Positions 45,033 to 54,112 of a DNA stretch of 64,000 bases are shown in pieces. This DNA is from Flavobacterium frigidimaris (GTDB lineage: Bacteria > Bacteroidota > Bacteroidia > Flavobacteriales > Flavobacteriaceae). The DNA lies in NCBI GenBank assembly GCA_900129595.1, contig FQWG01000021.1, positions 1 to 64,000 of the forward strand, given 5' to 3'. Under the pieces are notes generated by a model, which did no database searches, was not told the DNA's origin, and saw nothing but the letters and a program-made list of their open reading frames with translations. The position numbers and the translations under genes were made by a program. How positions within the stretch are numbered: position 1 is the stretch's first letter; every line of letters begins with the position of its first letter.

Positions 45033-46640
45033 ATGAAAAATCAAACCTTAATACAAAAAGTGGGACAATTCTTTTTTCCCGCAGTATTCATAAACGATAC
45101 CGAAGAAAACATTCAGGAAACAGAACGTTTAATAAAAGAACACAACATTGGCGGACTGACTTTTTTTCATAGTCGTGCCAGTGCAGCAACCAATTTCGAA
45201 AGCAAAAAGAAAATTGTTTTTAACGACGACAGTTATCAAAAAATCAAAGACCTGATTGTCCGTTATCAGAAAGCCGCTGCTACCCCACTTTTAATCAGTA
45301 TTGATGCTGAATGGGGTTTGGCAATGCGTATCGAAAAAACACCACAATATCCTTATGCGATTACGCTTGGCGCTTTGCCTGAAAGTAAATCAAACCTGGT
45401 TTATGAAGTGGGCAAACAAATTGGTTTAGACCTAAAAGCAGCCGGAATTCATTATAATTTATCACCGCTTGCAGACATCAATAATAATCCGAATAATCCG
45501 GTTATTGGCTATCGTTCTTTTGGCGAAGACAAACAAAAAGTGGCTGATTTTTCTGTAGAATATCTTAAAGGAATGTCAGAAGTTGGCGTTTTAGGCTGTC
45601 TGAAACACTTTCCCGGCCACGGAAACACCAATGTCGATTCGCATTTGGGATTACCTGTTTTAAATGAAACTCTGGAAGAATTACTGGAAAACGAATTATA
45701 TCCTTTTATTAAAGGAATCGAAAATAATGTCGATTCGATCATGATAGGACATTTAGCCGTTCCGAGTTTAAACGACGGAAAAAATACATCGGCAACTTTA
45801 TCAAAACCTATTATCGAAACGCTTTTACGCGAGCAGCTAGGTTACGATGGTTTGGTAATTTCTGATGCCCTGAATATGCACAGCGTTTCTAAACTGTATG
45901 AAACCAAAGGAGAACTCGAATGGGAAGCATTCAACGCGGGAAATGATATTTTATGTTTTGCCGAAAATGTTCCGGAAGGAATTCAGGCTATCCTGAAGAA
46001 TGCTTCGCAGGAACGTATCGAAGAAAGCTTCAACAGAATCATAAATGCCAAAGAAAAAGTAGGGATTCTTTCCGGTAATACTTTTACTTCAGGAGAATTA
46101 GACTTCGAAAAAGCTTCAGCATTAAATTTTGAAATTGCACAAAATTCAATTACCAAAATTACCGACAACTCAAATACTAAATTAGCTTTTGAAGCACAAA
46201 AAAACAACCAATTAGCCAAACTGAGCTTGTATAAGAATATCGGGAATACTTTCTTTCAAACGTTGAATTCAAAATTAGAATCTCCTGAATTTGCATTTGA
46301 TAGTTTAGAAACTTCTGATATCAAATCTATTGCGACAGCATTAGAAAAATTTGAAACTATTATCATTTCATTATTTGTTCCAAAGGCAAAACCTATGAAT
46401 AATTTCGAAATCGATGATGCCGTTTTAGAATTTCTTTCAGGCTTATTTCAAACAAAAAAATGTATCCTTTACGTTTTCGGAAATCCGTATGCATTGCCTA
46501 TTATTCCTAATATCAAAAAGGCTTCCGGATTAATTCAGGTGTATCAGGACTTTAATGAGTTTCAAAAAAATGCCGGAATTCAATTTCTTGAAAACTCAGC
46601 CTGCAACGGAAAGCTGCCTGTAAATATTGACTTACAATAA
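45033..46640 (+). CDS. nagZ: GH3 beta-N-acetylglucosaminidase, NagZ-like
   Basis: This 535-residue GH3 protein carries the NagZ hallmark KHFPGHGNTNVDSHLGLP, which bears the His-Asp acid/base dyad specific to bacterial N-acetylglucosaminidases. The nucleophile aspartate lies in LVISDALNMHSV. NagZ removes GlcNAc from GlcNAc-anhydroMurNAc. There is no signal peptide, so it acts in the cytoplasm after AmpG import. A C-terminal extension of about 170 residues (from about 365) exceeds the single-domain E. coli enzyme and resembles the alpha/beta GH3 C-terminal domain. It is the last gene of the locus. Confidence 0.9.
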   Translation: MKNQTLIQKVGQFFFPAVFINDTEENIQETERLIKEHNIGGLTFFHSRASAATNFESKKKIVFNDDSYQKIKDLIVRYQKAAATPLLISIDAEWGLAMRIEKTPQYPYAITLGALPESKSNLVYEVGKQIGLDLKAAGIHYNLSPLADINNNPNNPVIGYRSFGEDKQKVADFSVEYLKGMSEVGVLGCLKHFPGHGNTNVDSHLGLPVLNETLEELLENELYPFIKGIENNVDSIMIGHLAVPSLNDGKNTSATLSKPIIETLLREQLGYDGLVISDALNMHSVSKLYETKGELEWEAFNAGNDILCFAENVPEGIQAILKNASQERIEESFNRIINAKEKVGILSGNTFTSGELDFEKASALNFEIAQNSITKITDNSNTKLAFEAQKNNQLAKLSLYKNIGNTFFQTLNSKLESPEFAFDSLETSDIKSIATALEKFETIIISLFVPKAKPMNNFEIDDAVLEFLSGLFQTKKCILYVFGNPYALPIIPNIKKASGLIQVYQDFNEFQKNAGIQFLENSACNGKLPVNIDLQ

Positions 46641-46709
46641 GTTATAAAAACGAAAACAATCGTAATAGTCAAATACTATCAATCTATAAATATTAATAAT
46701 CACTTCTTA

Positions 46710-46741
46710 TTGCAACTACACTTACTTATGCCCTACTTTTG
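46710..46741 (+). promoter_or_regulatory. Promoter of the peroxiredoxin gene
   Basis: TTG at 46710-46712 and TACTTTTG at 46734-46741 are 21 bases apart, a very good match to the Bacteroidota consensus. The start codon follows at 46777, giving a leader of about 30 bases. No OxyR-type site was recognised. Confidence 0.65.
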
Positions 46742-46776
46742 CACCAGAAATAAATTTTTAACGTAAAACGAAAAAT

Positions 46777-47415
46777 ATGTCTTTAGTAGGAAAAAAATTC
46801 CCAAGTATTGCAGTAGATGCTATCTCAGAAATGGGTGATAATTTAAAAATCAACATCTTTGAAGAAGCAGTAAACAACAACAAAAAAGTATTATTGTTCT
46901 GGTACCCAAAAGATTTTACTTTTGTATGCCCAACTGAATTACACGCCTTTCAAGCTGCATTACCAGAATTTGAAAAAAGAAATACAATCGTTATCGGAGC
47001 TTCATGCGATACAAACGAAGTACACTTTGCCTGGTTGAACACTCCAAAAAACAACGGTGGAATCGAAGGTGTAACATACCCAATCTTAGCAGACACAAAC
47101 CGTAACTTATCTAACATTTTAGGAATTTTAGATATTGATTCTACAGAGTACAGCGAAGAAACTGATTCAGTAATCATCGAAGGTTCAAATGTAACTTACA
47201 GAGCTACTTACCTTATTGACGAAACTGGAAAAATCTTCCACGAAAGTGTAAACGATATGCCATTAGGCCGTAACGTAAACGAATACTTACGTATGGTTGA
47301 TGCTTATACTCACATTCAGGAAAAAGGAGAAGTTTGTCCTGCAAACTGGGAAGCTGGTAAAGAAGCAATGAGTGCTGACAGAATCAGTACTGCTGAGTAC
47401 TTAAGCGCAAACTAA
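46777..47415 (+). CDS. Typical 2-Cys peroxiredoxin (AhpC/Prx1 family)
   Basis: This 212-residue enzyme reduces hydrogen peroxide and organic hydroperoxides. The peroxidatic Cys51 lies in FTFVCPTELHAF, and the resolving Cys187 in GEVCPANW, the pattern of typical 2-Cys enzymes. It starts a redox cluster with a thioredoxin, a small DUF6952-like protein and a thiol peroxidase. Highly biased codon use (many TTA/GAA, few rare codons) suggests strong expression. No AhpF gene is adjacent, so the thioredoxin downstream is the likely reductant. Confidence 0.93.
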   Translation: MSLVGKKFPSIAVDAISEMGDNLKINIFEEAVNNNKKVLLFWYPKDFTFVCPTELHAFQAALPEFEKRNTIVIGASCDTNEVHFAWLNTPKNNGGIEGVTYPILADTNRNLSNILGILDIDSTEYSEETDSVIIEGSNVTYRATYLIDETGKIFHESVNDMPLGRNVNEYLRMVDAYTHIQEKGEVCPANWEAGKEAMSADRISTAEYLSAN

Positions 47416-47424
47416 TTAAAATAA

Positions 47425-47525
47425 AGGTACAAAGGTTCAAAGGCACAAAGTAGCAAAGTTTTTTTGCTACGATTTACAAAGTTGAACAACTTTGTCCCTT
47501 TGAACCTTTGCCACTTTGAACCTAA
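47425..47525. repeat. Imperfect inverted repeat between peroxiredoxin and thioredoxin genes
   Basis: CAAAGGTTCAAAGGCACAAA on the left pairs imperfectly with TTTGTCCCTTTGAACCTTTG on the right, around an AAAGTAGCAAAG/CTTTG core. Units of the same GCAAAG/CTTTG type occur near 20860-21130 and 26850. It may stabilise or attenuate the transcript between the two genes. Confidence 0.6.
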
Positions 47526-47537
47526 AAAAACAAAAAC

Positions 47538-47846
47538 ATGTTAATCGACTTAAACGAAGATACGTTAGCAGATTTAGTTGCTAAAAACGAAAAAGTAGTA
47601 GTACAATATTCAGCTTCATGGTGTGGAAATTGCCGTATTATGAAACCAAAATTCAAAAAATTAGCCACAGAAAATGAAGCTATCACTTTTGTTTTGGTTG
47701 ATGCTGAAAATGCTCCGGAATCTAGAAAATTAGCCAATGTAAGCAACTTGCCAACATTTGCAACTTTCGTAAACGGAAAATTAGTTGGTGAAACTCAAAC
47801 CAACAAACAAGAAGTTTTAATCGACCTGGTAAACGCAATTGCTTAA
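47538..47846 (+). CDS. Thioredoxin family protein
   Basis: This 102-residue thioredoxin-fold protein has the active site SASWCGNCRIM, with cysteines 29 and 32. WCGNC replaces the classic WCGPC, which changes redox potential. The cis-proline motif VSNLPTFATF is present. It has no signal peptide, so it is cytoplasmic. It lies between the peroxiredoxin and thiol peroxidase genes and is a likely electron donor to one or both. Confidence 0.9.
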   Translation: MLIDLNEDTLADLVAKNEKVVVQYSASWCGNCRIMKPKFKKLATENEAITFVLVDAENAPESRKLANVSNLPTFATFVNGKLVGETQTNKQEVLIDLVNAIA

Positions 47847-47847
47847 A

Positions 47848-47953
47848 TTTAGATTAGTTAGACTGGCTTAGATTTTTAGACTTCTTAGATGTGGTCTTAA
47901 ATTTTAAAAAAGTCTAAGGAGTCTAAGAATGTCTAAAAATCTAAGAAATCTAA
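47848..47953. repeat. TCTAA/TTAGA inverted repeat upstream of the DUF6952-like gene
   Basis: Left-hand units (TTAGACTGGCTTAGATTTTT, CTTCTTAGATG) pair with right-hand units (GTCTAAGGAGTCTAAGAATG, TCTAAAAATCTAAGAAATCT). The repeat runs up to the start codon at 47956, so the ribosome-binding region of the small gene can be held in a stem. Confidence 0.6.
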
Positions 47954-47955
47954 AC

Positions 47956-48213
47956 ATGAAATTACCCGTAATAAAGCAATTGACCCAATTTATCGAAGAA
48001 AACGATCAGGATTATATCATTGAAACGATTGAAGTTCTGGAAGCGATGACTGAAATTCCGTCTCTAAAAGACGAAGAATTAGATGTAATTGGCGAATTAA
48101 TATCCAATATGTACGGTGCACTTGAAGTACACAAAATGGTCGTTCAGGGCACCGATAAAAAAGAAGCTTTAAATGCGTTTATGAAACGTGTATTAGGCTC
48201 TATCGATAAATAA
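47956..48213 (+). CDS. Small DUF6952-like protein
   Basis: The ATG at 47956 (MKLPVIKQLTQFIEEN) is chosen because the longer frame from 47929 only translates repeat sequence. The 85-residue protein is acidic and helical (DYIIETIEVLEAMTEIPSLK). It resembles a small flavobacterial family regularly found beside peroxiredoxin and thioredoxin genes. The name DUF6952 is from memory. No catalytic motif is visible. Its context suggests a part in thiol redox control. Confidence 0.72.
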   Translation: MKLPVIKQLTQFIEENDQDYIIETIEVLEAMTEIPSLKDEELDVIGELISNMYGALEVHKMVVQGTDKKEALNAFMKRVLGSIDK

Positions 48214-48252
48214 ATCGACCTCTTTTTCAAAGAAAAAACAAAAAAACATGAC

Positions 48253-48292
48253 TTAAAAAAACGCTTTCATTCCAAGAGAGCGTTTTTTTTGT
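48253..48292 (+). terminator. Terminator after the peroxiredoxin-thioredoxin cluster
   Basis: Arms ACGCT (48261-48265) and AGCGT (48279-48283), extended by near-matched TTC/GAG, are preceded by an A7 tract and followed by a T8 tract. Confidence 0.8.
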
Positions 48293-48599
48293 TTTATAAT
48301 TTTCAGTTTGCCTCAACTTTGTCATCCTTACACATGTATTCTTAACGTTTACCACCTTGAGCGTAGTCGAAGACTTCAAAGCAGAAAAGGTCTTTGACTA
48401 CGCTTAGACAGACAAAAATAAGAACCAAACCTTTCACAATTTAAATCAAACAAACCCGTTTAAACCTGTAAAATCTGTGTGTATCAACCCGAATTTACGC
48501 TAATCTTAAAACTCGCCTAATTCTGTTCACAACCACAACAAATACTTTTAGATTCAAATATTAATCCTTACTTTTGAACCTCATAAAAAATTAAAAATC
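48293..48599. repeat. Gap upstream of tpx with a GAGCGTAGTCGAAGAC hairpin
   Basis: GAGCGTAGTCGAAGAC (about 48359-48374) pairs with GTCTTTGACTACGCTTA (about 48391-48407). The unit is related to the one near 30295. Near the tpx start, TACTTTTG at 48569-48576 fits the -7 box consensus. No gene was recognised. Confidence 0.55.
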
Positions 48600-49097
48600 A
48601 TGGCTTCAATAACATTGGGAGGAAATCCTATTCATACTTCAGGCGAATTACCAACAGTTGGATCACAACTAGCTGATTTCAAATTAGTACAAAACGATTT
48701 ATCAGTTGCTTCATTAAGTAACTTCGCAGGAAAAAAATTAGTTTTAAACATTTTTCCAAGTGTTGACACGGGAACTTGTGCAACTTCTGTTAGAAAATTC
48801 AACGAAAGTGCCAGCAATTTAGAGAACACAACTGTTTTATGTATCTCAAGAGATTTACCATTTGCTCAAAAACGTTTTTGTGGAGCTGAAGGATTAGAAA
48901 ATGTAGTAAACTTATCTGATTTTCAGGCTGGAACTTTTGGTAAAGCTAATGGTTTAGAAATCGTTGACGGACCTTTAGCAGGTTTACACTCAAGAGCTAT
49001 TATTGTTGTTGATGAAAACGGAAAAATCACTCATACGGAACAAGTTGCTGAAATTGCTAACGAACCAAATTACGAAGCAGCTTTAGCAGCACTATAA
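48600..49097 (+). CDS. tpx: Thiol peroxidase
   Basis: This 165-residue atypical 2-Cys peroxiredoxin of the Tpx family uses thioredoxin to reduce alkyl hydroperoxides. The peroxidatic Cys60 lies in FPSVDTGTCATSVRKFN, and the resolving Cys94 in FAQKRFCGAEGLENV, the same spacing as in E. coli Tpx. It lies 9 bases before dgkA and starts a new run of closely spaced genes. It is separated from the upstream redox genes by a terminator, but functionally related to them. Confidence 0.95.
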   Translation: MASITLGGNPIHTSGELPTVGSQLADFKLVQNDLSVASLSNFAGKKLVLNIFPSVDTGTCATSVRKFNESASNLENTTVLCISRDLPFAQKRFCGAEGLENVVNLSDFQAGTFGKANGLEIVDGPLAGLHSRAIIVVDENGKITHTEQVAEIANEPNYEAALAAL

Positions 49098-49106
49098 TAC
49101 CTATAA

Positions 49107-49481
49107 ATGGAATTTCAAAAAGATAATACTTTTGTTACAGGCCGATTAAAAAGCATGACGTATGCTTTTAACGGAGCTGTAAAACTTATTCGAACAGAAC
49201 ACAGCATCATGGTTCAATTCTCATTGGGAATTTTAATGACCATTGCCGGGTTCTATTTTCATATTTCACAAACCGAATGGCTATGTCAAACATTGGCCAT
49301 CGGTTTAGTTTTAAGTGTTGAAGGACTGAATACCGCAGTAGAAAAAATTGCCGATTTCATTCATCCTAATTATCATGAAAGAATCGGTTTTATTAAAGAT
49401 ATTGCTGCAGGAGCGGTATTTTTTGCCGCAATGACAGCAATAGCAATAGGCTTGATCATTTACATCCCAAAATTCATATAG
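49107..49481 (+). CDS. dgkA: Diacylglycerol kinase / undecaprenol kinase family membrane protein
   Basis: This 124-residue membrane enzyme has three predicted helices. The DgkA signature VEGLNTAVEKIADFIHP contains the catalytic and metal-binding glutamate, and the EHSIMVQF region precedes the first helix. Members phosphorylate diacylglycerol or undecaprenol using ATP. The Bacteroidota form cannot be assigned to one substrate from sequence. It lies between tpx and ftsK. Confidence 0.88.
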   Translation: MEFQKDNTFVTGRLKSMTYAFNGAVKLIRTEHSIMVQFSLGILMTIAGFYFHISQTEWLCQTLAIGLVLSVEGLNTAVEKIADFIHPNYHERIGFIKDIAAGAVFFAAMTAIAIGLIIYIPKFI

Positions 49482-49499
49482 GCAACAGGAAACGCAAGA

Positions 49500-51947
49500 A
49501 TGGCAAAAACAACAAAAAAAGAAACAGTAGACAAAAAAAACGAACCAAAAACTGAGACACTAAAATCTTGGAGGCCCAACAAACAACAGCGTTTTGTTTT
49601 GGGTTGTCTTCTGGTACTGTTTTCTATCTCATTATTAGTCGCATTTATTTCTTTTTATGTCAACGGACAATGGCAGGATGACCAAAGCGCGGTAACTCAA
49701 ATTGGTGATCGCTCTGAAGTAGTGCAAAACTGGCTCGGAAAATTCGGGGCTTTTCTAGCTGATCTGCTTGTATACAGAGGCTTTGGAATCGCTTCTTTTG
49801 TACTCGTACGACTATTTTTTCTTACCGGAATGTTCTTAGCTTTAGAACTGTCTCTAAAAAAACTAAAAGGAATCTGGTTCTGGGATTTATTTGCCATTAT
49901 TATCATCTCCGTTTTATTTGGATTTTTCGCCACTTCAGCACCTGAATTAGGCGGAACAATTGGGTTTGAACTGAATTTATTCCTGCAGGATTATATCGGA
50001 AAAACAGGAACTTTATTGGCCTTGCTTTTCGGTTTAATCATCTATTTGATCTTTAAAATTAAATTATCTCCGGAGAAAATCCAATCCTATTTTGATTCTA
50101 CCAAAAAAGAATTAAAATCAGAGCTAGGTACTCTAAAACCACAACAAGCAGAAAGCGCTTATAATCTGGAAGAATTTGCGATTGAAGAGGATCCTGAATT
50201 AGATAACATACACTTAAAATCTGATGTTACCCAATTCGAAATCAACAAAGAAGCCTTAAAACCTACAATTTCGCATTCATCAGAAATAGATCTGAATCCG
50301 GTTGTAAAACCAGTTCAAATGGAAATAAAACCGGCAACAACTCCACCAGTGGTTCACACAGAAGAATTTGTTATCGAAAAAGCCGAAGAAGAAGATATTA
50401 TCGAAGAAAACCTGGCTTCGCGTCTGGTGGCTGATTTTGGGTTATTTGACCCGACTTTGGATTTATCAAACTATAAATTTCCGACTATCGATTTATTAAA
50501 AGAATATTCGACAGGAGGAATCACAATTAATCAGGAAGAATTAGAAGAAAATAAAAACAAAATTGTAGACACACTTCGTAACTACAAAATCGAAATTGCA
50601 CAAATCAAAGCCACCGTTGGTCCATCGGTAACTTTATACGAAATTGTGCCGGAAGCCGGAATCAGAATCTCTAAAATTAAGAGTTTAGAAGATGATATTG
50701 CGCTCTCACTATCTGCATTAGGAATTCGTATTATTGCGCCAATTCCAGGAAAAGGAACGATTGGTATCGAGGTTCCGAACAAGAATCCAACTATGGTTTC
50801 TATGAAAAGCGTTATTGGATCAGCGAAATTTCAGGAAGCTGAAATGGAACTTCCAATTGCTTTAGGAAAAACAATTTCGAACGAAACTTTTGTTGTCGAT
50901 TTAGCCAAAATGCCTCACTTATTGATGGCGGGAGCTACAGGTCAAGGAAAATCTGTTGGACTGAATGCCGTTTTAACGTCCCTTTTATACAAGAAACACC
51001 CGGCCGAAGTAAAGTTCGTTTTGGTCGATCCTAAAAAAGTGGAGTTAACATTATTCAATAAAATTGAAAGACATTATTTAGCCAAACTTCCCGATACGGA
51101 TGACGCAATTATTACAGACAATGCAAAAGTAGTCAACACTTTGAATTCACTTTGCGTTGAAATGGATAATCGTTATTCACTATTAAAAGATGCGATGGTT
51201 CGCAATATCAAGGAATACAACGATAAATTTAAAGCCAGAAAATTAAATCCGGAGGCAGGACACCGCTTTTTACCGTATATCATATTGGTTGTCGATGAGT
51301 TCGCCGATTTGATTATGACAGCAGGTAAAGAAGTCGAAATTCCGATTGCGCGTCTGGCTCAGTTGGCCCGTGCCATTGGTATTCACCTGATTATTGCAAC
51401 ACAAAGACCTTCTGTAAACGTTATTACAGGTTTGATCAAAGCGAATTTCCCTGCCAGAATTGCTTTCAGGGTAACTTCTAAAATTGACTCGAGAACGATT
51501 CTTGACACACAAGGAGCGGATCAGCTAATTGGTCGTGGAGATTTATTATACACCAACGGAAATGATGTGGTTCGTGTACAATGTGCGTTCATTGACACTC
51601 CTGAGGTTGAAAAAATTACGGATTTTATTGGTTCGCAAAAAGCATACGCTACAGCTTATTTGCTTCCGGAGTTTGTTGGGGAAGAAAGTGGCATTAATCT
51701 TGATATGGATATTTCCGAAAGAGATACCTTATTTAGAGAAGCTGCCGAGATTATTGTCAACGCACAACAAGGTTCCGCTTCATTATTGCAAAGAAAATTA
51801 AAATTAGGATACAACAGAGCCGGTCGTTTGATCGATCAGCTGGAAGCAGCTGGAATTGTTGGTCCGTTTGAAGGCAGTAAAGCAAGAAGTGTAAACATAT
51901 CTGACTTAAGTGCTCTTGATCAATTTTTTAATAATGAACAAAATTAA
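49500..51947 (+). CDS. ftsK: DNA translocase FtsK
   Basis: This 815-residue protein pumps chromosome ends through the closing septum and activates XerCD recombination. It has four N-terminal membrane helices (about residues 30-190) and an acidic linker. The motor domain carries Walker A in GATGQGKSVGLNAVL and Walker B in YIILVVDEFADLI, with the motif RLAQLARAIGIHLIIATQRPS. The C-terminal gamma winged-helix domain (QRKLKLGYNRAGRLIDQLEA) reads orientation sequences on DNA. All parts are present and the linker is short, as in Bacteroidota. Confidence 0.95.
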   Translation: MAKTTKKETVDKKNEPKTETLKSWRPNKQQRFVLGCLLVLFSISLLVAFISFYVNGQWQDDQSAVTQIGDRSEVVQNWLGKFGAFLADLLVYRGFGIASFVLVRLFFLTGMFLALELSLKKLKGIWFWDLFAIIIISVLFGFFATSAPELGGTIGFELNLFLQDYIGKTGTLLALLFGLIIYLIFKIKLSPEKIQSYFDSTKKELKSELGTLKPQQAESAYNLEEFAIEEDPELDNIHLKSDVTQFEINKEALKPTISHSSEIDLNPVVKPVQMEIKPATTPPVVHTEEFVIEKAEEEDIIEENLASRLVADFGLFDPTLDLSNYKFPTIDLLKEYSTGGITINQEELEENKNKIVDTLRNYKIEIAQIKATVGPSVTLYEIVPEAGIRISKIKSLEDDIALSLSALGIRIIAPIPGKGTIGIEVPNKNPTMVSMKSVIGSAKFQEAEMELPIALGKTISNETFVVDLAKMPHLLMAGATGQGKSVGLNAVLTSLLYKKHPAEVKFVLVDPKKVELTLFNKIERHYLAKLPDTDDAIITDNAKVVNTLNSLCVEMDNRYSLLKDAMVRNIKEYNDKFKARKLNPEAGHRFLPYIILVVDEFADLIMTAGKEVEIPIARLAQLARAIGIHLIIATQRPSVNVITGLIKANFPARIAFRVTSKIDSRTILDTQGADQLIGRGDLLYTNGNDVVRVQCAFIDTPEVEKITDFIGSQKAYATAYLLPEFVGEESGINLDMDISERDTLFREAAEIIVNAQQGSASLLQRKLKLGYNRAGRLIDQLEAAGIVGPFEGSKARSVNISDLSALDQFFNNEQN

Positions 51948-51954
51948 TCCCATC

Positions 51955-52647
51955 ATGAAAACAAAAATTCAGGAAATCCAAAACAATTCTATTACTAAGT
52001 TGACTAAAAAGTGCTTTCAAATGGCAGTTATATTGCTATTGAGCTTCACTTCTATTCAGGCTCAGGATAAAAAAGCCAAAGATTTATTGAACGAAGTGAC
52101 TGCCAAAATAAAGAGCTACGACAATATTGTTATTGATTTTAAGTATTCTTTGAACAATGCCAAAGAAAACATCAATCAGGACAGCAAAGGAAACGTAACG
52201 ATGAAGGGCAATCAATATGTTTTAAATTTCATGGGGGTTACCAAAATATTCGATGGTCAAAAAACATACACTATAGTTCCCGAAGACGAAGAAGTTACTG
52301 TTTCTAAAGTAAACGAAAAAGACGACGCAGCTATTACACCATCAAAAATGCTTACTTTTTTTAATTCCGGATACAAATACAACATGGATATTGTACAAAA
52401 CGTAAAAGGAAGAAAAATTCAATACATAAAATTAGCCCCTACAAGCGCAAAAGATCAAAGAAAAGAAATTCTTTTAGGTATTGATGTTCAGACAAAACAC
52501 ATCTACAACTTAATTGAAACTGGTAAAAACGGAACAAAAACTACTTTAACCGTTAATTCTTTTAAAACCAATCAGCCTTTATCAAAAAATCAATTTACAT
52601 TTGTAGCGAGCAAATATCCAAAATACTACATCAATAAATTAGACTAA
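51955..52647 (+). CDS. LolA-like outer membrane lipoprotein carrier protein
   Basis: The ATG at 51955 (MKTKIQEIQNNS), 8 bases after the ftsK stop, is preferred over upstream starts at 51910 or 51937 that lie inside ftsK. The 230-residue product has an N-terminal export signal ending near SIQAQDKK. It has a LolA/LolB-like fold (AKDLLNEVTAKIKSYDNIVI, and later TKHIYNLIETGKNGTKTTL). LolA carries lipoproteins across the periplasm. It lies directly before an LptF/G-type permease, so this run serves the envelope. Confidence 0.83.
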   Translation: MKTKIQEIQNNSITKLTKKCFQMAVILLLSFTSIQAQDKKAKDLLNEVTAKIKSYDNIVIDFKYSLNNAKENINQDSKGNVTMKGNQYVLNFMGVTKIFDGQKTYTIVPEDEEVTVSKVNEKDDAAITPSKMLTFFNSGYKYNMDIVQNVKGRKIQYIKLAPTSAKDQRKEILLGIDVQTKHIYNLIETGKNGTKTTLTVNSFKTNQPLSKNQFTFVASKYPKYYINKLD

Positions 52648-52655
52648 TTACAAGG

Positions 52656-54110
52656 TTGAAAATTTTAGACAAATATTTACTAAAAACATTTCTGATTACA
52701 TTTACTACAGTATTTGTAATCCTTTTTTTTATATTCATACTTCAAACCGTCTGGCTCTTTATTTCTGAACTTGCAGGTAAAGATCTGGACTTGATTTTGA
52801 TTGTAAAATTCCTTCTTTTCTCAATGCCCCGAATAATTCCATTGGTTTTACCTTTATCGGTTTTATTGGCTTCTATTATGACTTTTGGAAATTTAGCTGA
52901 GAATTATGAATTCGCAGCCATGAAATCTTCCGGTATATCGCTTCAGAGAGCTATGCGGGTTTTGATTGTTTTTATTTTTGTCTTAAGTATTGTTGCCTTT
53001 TGGTTCGCCAACAACGTAATTCCCTACGCTGAATATAAATTTATAAATTTCAGAAAAAACATAGCCCAGGCGAAACCTGCAATGGCTATTGCCGAAGGCC
53101 AGTTTAACGATGTTGGCTTTTATAATATTAAGGTAAACAAAAAATCAGGTGAGAACGGAAATATTCTGACCGGCGTTACTATTCATGAAAAACCAAATAA
53201 CGTTGGTGAAAACAAAACCGTTATTAAAGCAAAAGACGGTAAACTAATGAGCAATGAAAAGTCAAGTATTTTAAAACTGGTTTTGAATGATGGCTACTAC
53301 TATCAGGATGTTACACCAAAAAAATACGAAGACCGTGCAAAACTGCCTTTTATAAAAAGTTCCTTCAAAAAGCAAATCATCAACATTGACTTGTCTGAAT
53401 TGAACAAAGTCGATGAAGACAAAGAAAATGTAGGAAGCACTAATGCAATGCTGAATGTTAATGAATTGCGCTACACTTTAGATTCTTTAAACAAAAATCT
53501 CGATAATGAGATTATCTCTTTTTCAGAGAATATCAATCAGCGCGTTGGAATTAGGAAATCTCCAGTTCCGATAAAAATAGACAAAAAGAAAAAACCATTG
53601 CCTGCCAATGTTTTATCACTATATACGAATAAACAGAAATCAGATATTCTAAAAATGGCCGGCAGCAATGTTACCAGCAATATTTATTCGATCGAATCAA
53701 CTCAAAAAGATTTAAAAGACAAACAACGGGAAATCAATAAACACCTAACTGCTTTATACGAAAAGTTCGTAATTGCTTTTGCCTGTTTTTTAATGTTTTT
53801 TATTGGAGCTCCCTTAGGTGCTATTATTAGAAAAGGCGGACTTGGTTTACCTATTGTCTTTGCGGTATTGATCTTTATTACGTTCCACTTTATCAATACT
53901 TTTGGAAAAAGGCTTTCGCAGGAAGCAGCAATGTCTCCGTTTATGGGTTCATGGATGTCCTCATTTGTATTACTGCCATTGGCTGTATTATTAACGTATC
54001 GTGCGACAAACGATAACGGACTGATCAACTTTGACGCTATTACAACTCCGATTTCTCAACTATTTCAAAAAATTTCCGAGCGGTTTTTTCCTGCTCAAAA
54101 TCAAAAATAA
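52656..54110 (+). CDS. LptF/LptG family permease (YjgP/YjgQ)
   Basis: This 484-residue inner-membrane component of the lipopolysaccharide export machine has six transmembrane helices split by a large periplasmic domain (about residues 130-360). The start is TTG at 52656, giving MKILDKYLLKTFLITF, the normal N-terminus for this family; the preceding AAGG serves as ribosome-binding site. Family segments include FSMPRIIPLVLPLSVLLASI with NLAENYEFAAMKSSGISLQR, and FFIGAPLGAIIRKGGLGLP. The stop lies 2 bases before the ribB start. Which of LptF or LptG it represents cannot be settled here. Confidence 0.9.
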   Translation: MKILDKYLLKTFLITFTTVFVILFFIFILQTVWLFISELAGKDLDLILIVKFLLFSMPRIIPLVLPLSVLLASIMTFGNLAENYEFAAMKSSGISLQRAMRVLIVFIFVLSIVAFWFANNVIPYAEYKFINFRKNIAQAKPAMAIAEGQFNDVGFYNIKVNKKSGENGNILTGVTIHEKPNNVGENKTVIKAKDGKLMSNEKSSILKLVLNDGYYYQDVTPKKYEDRAKLPFIKSSFKKQIINIDLSELNKVDEDKENVGSTNAMLNVNELRYTLDSLNKNLDNEIISFSENINQRVGIRKSPVPIKIDKKKKPLPANVLSLYTNKQKSDILKMAGSNVTSNIYSIESTQKDLKDKQREINKHLTALYEKFVIAFACFLMFFIGAPLGAIIRKGGLGLPIVFAVLIFITFHFINTFGKRLSQEAAMSPFMGSWMSSFVLLPLAVLLTYRATNDNGLINFDAITTPISQLFQKISERFFPAQNQK

Positions 54111-54112
54111 TT

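Noticed and set aside
52656..52658. LptG-like gene starting at a later ATG
   Set aside because: A later start would remove the conserved N-terminal KILDKYLLKTFL segment; the TTG with upstream AAGG fits the family start.
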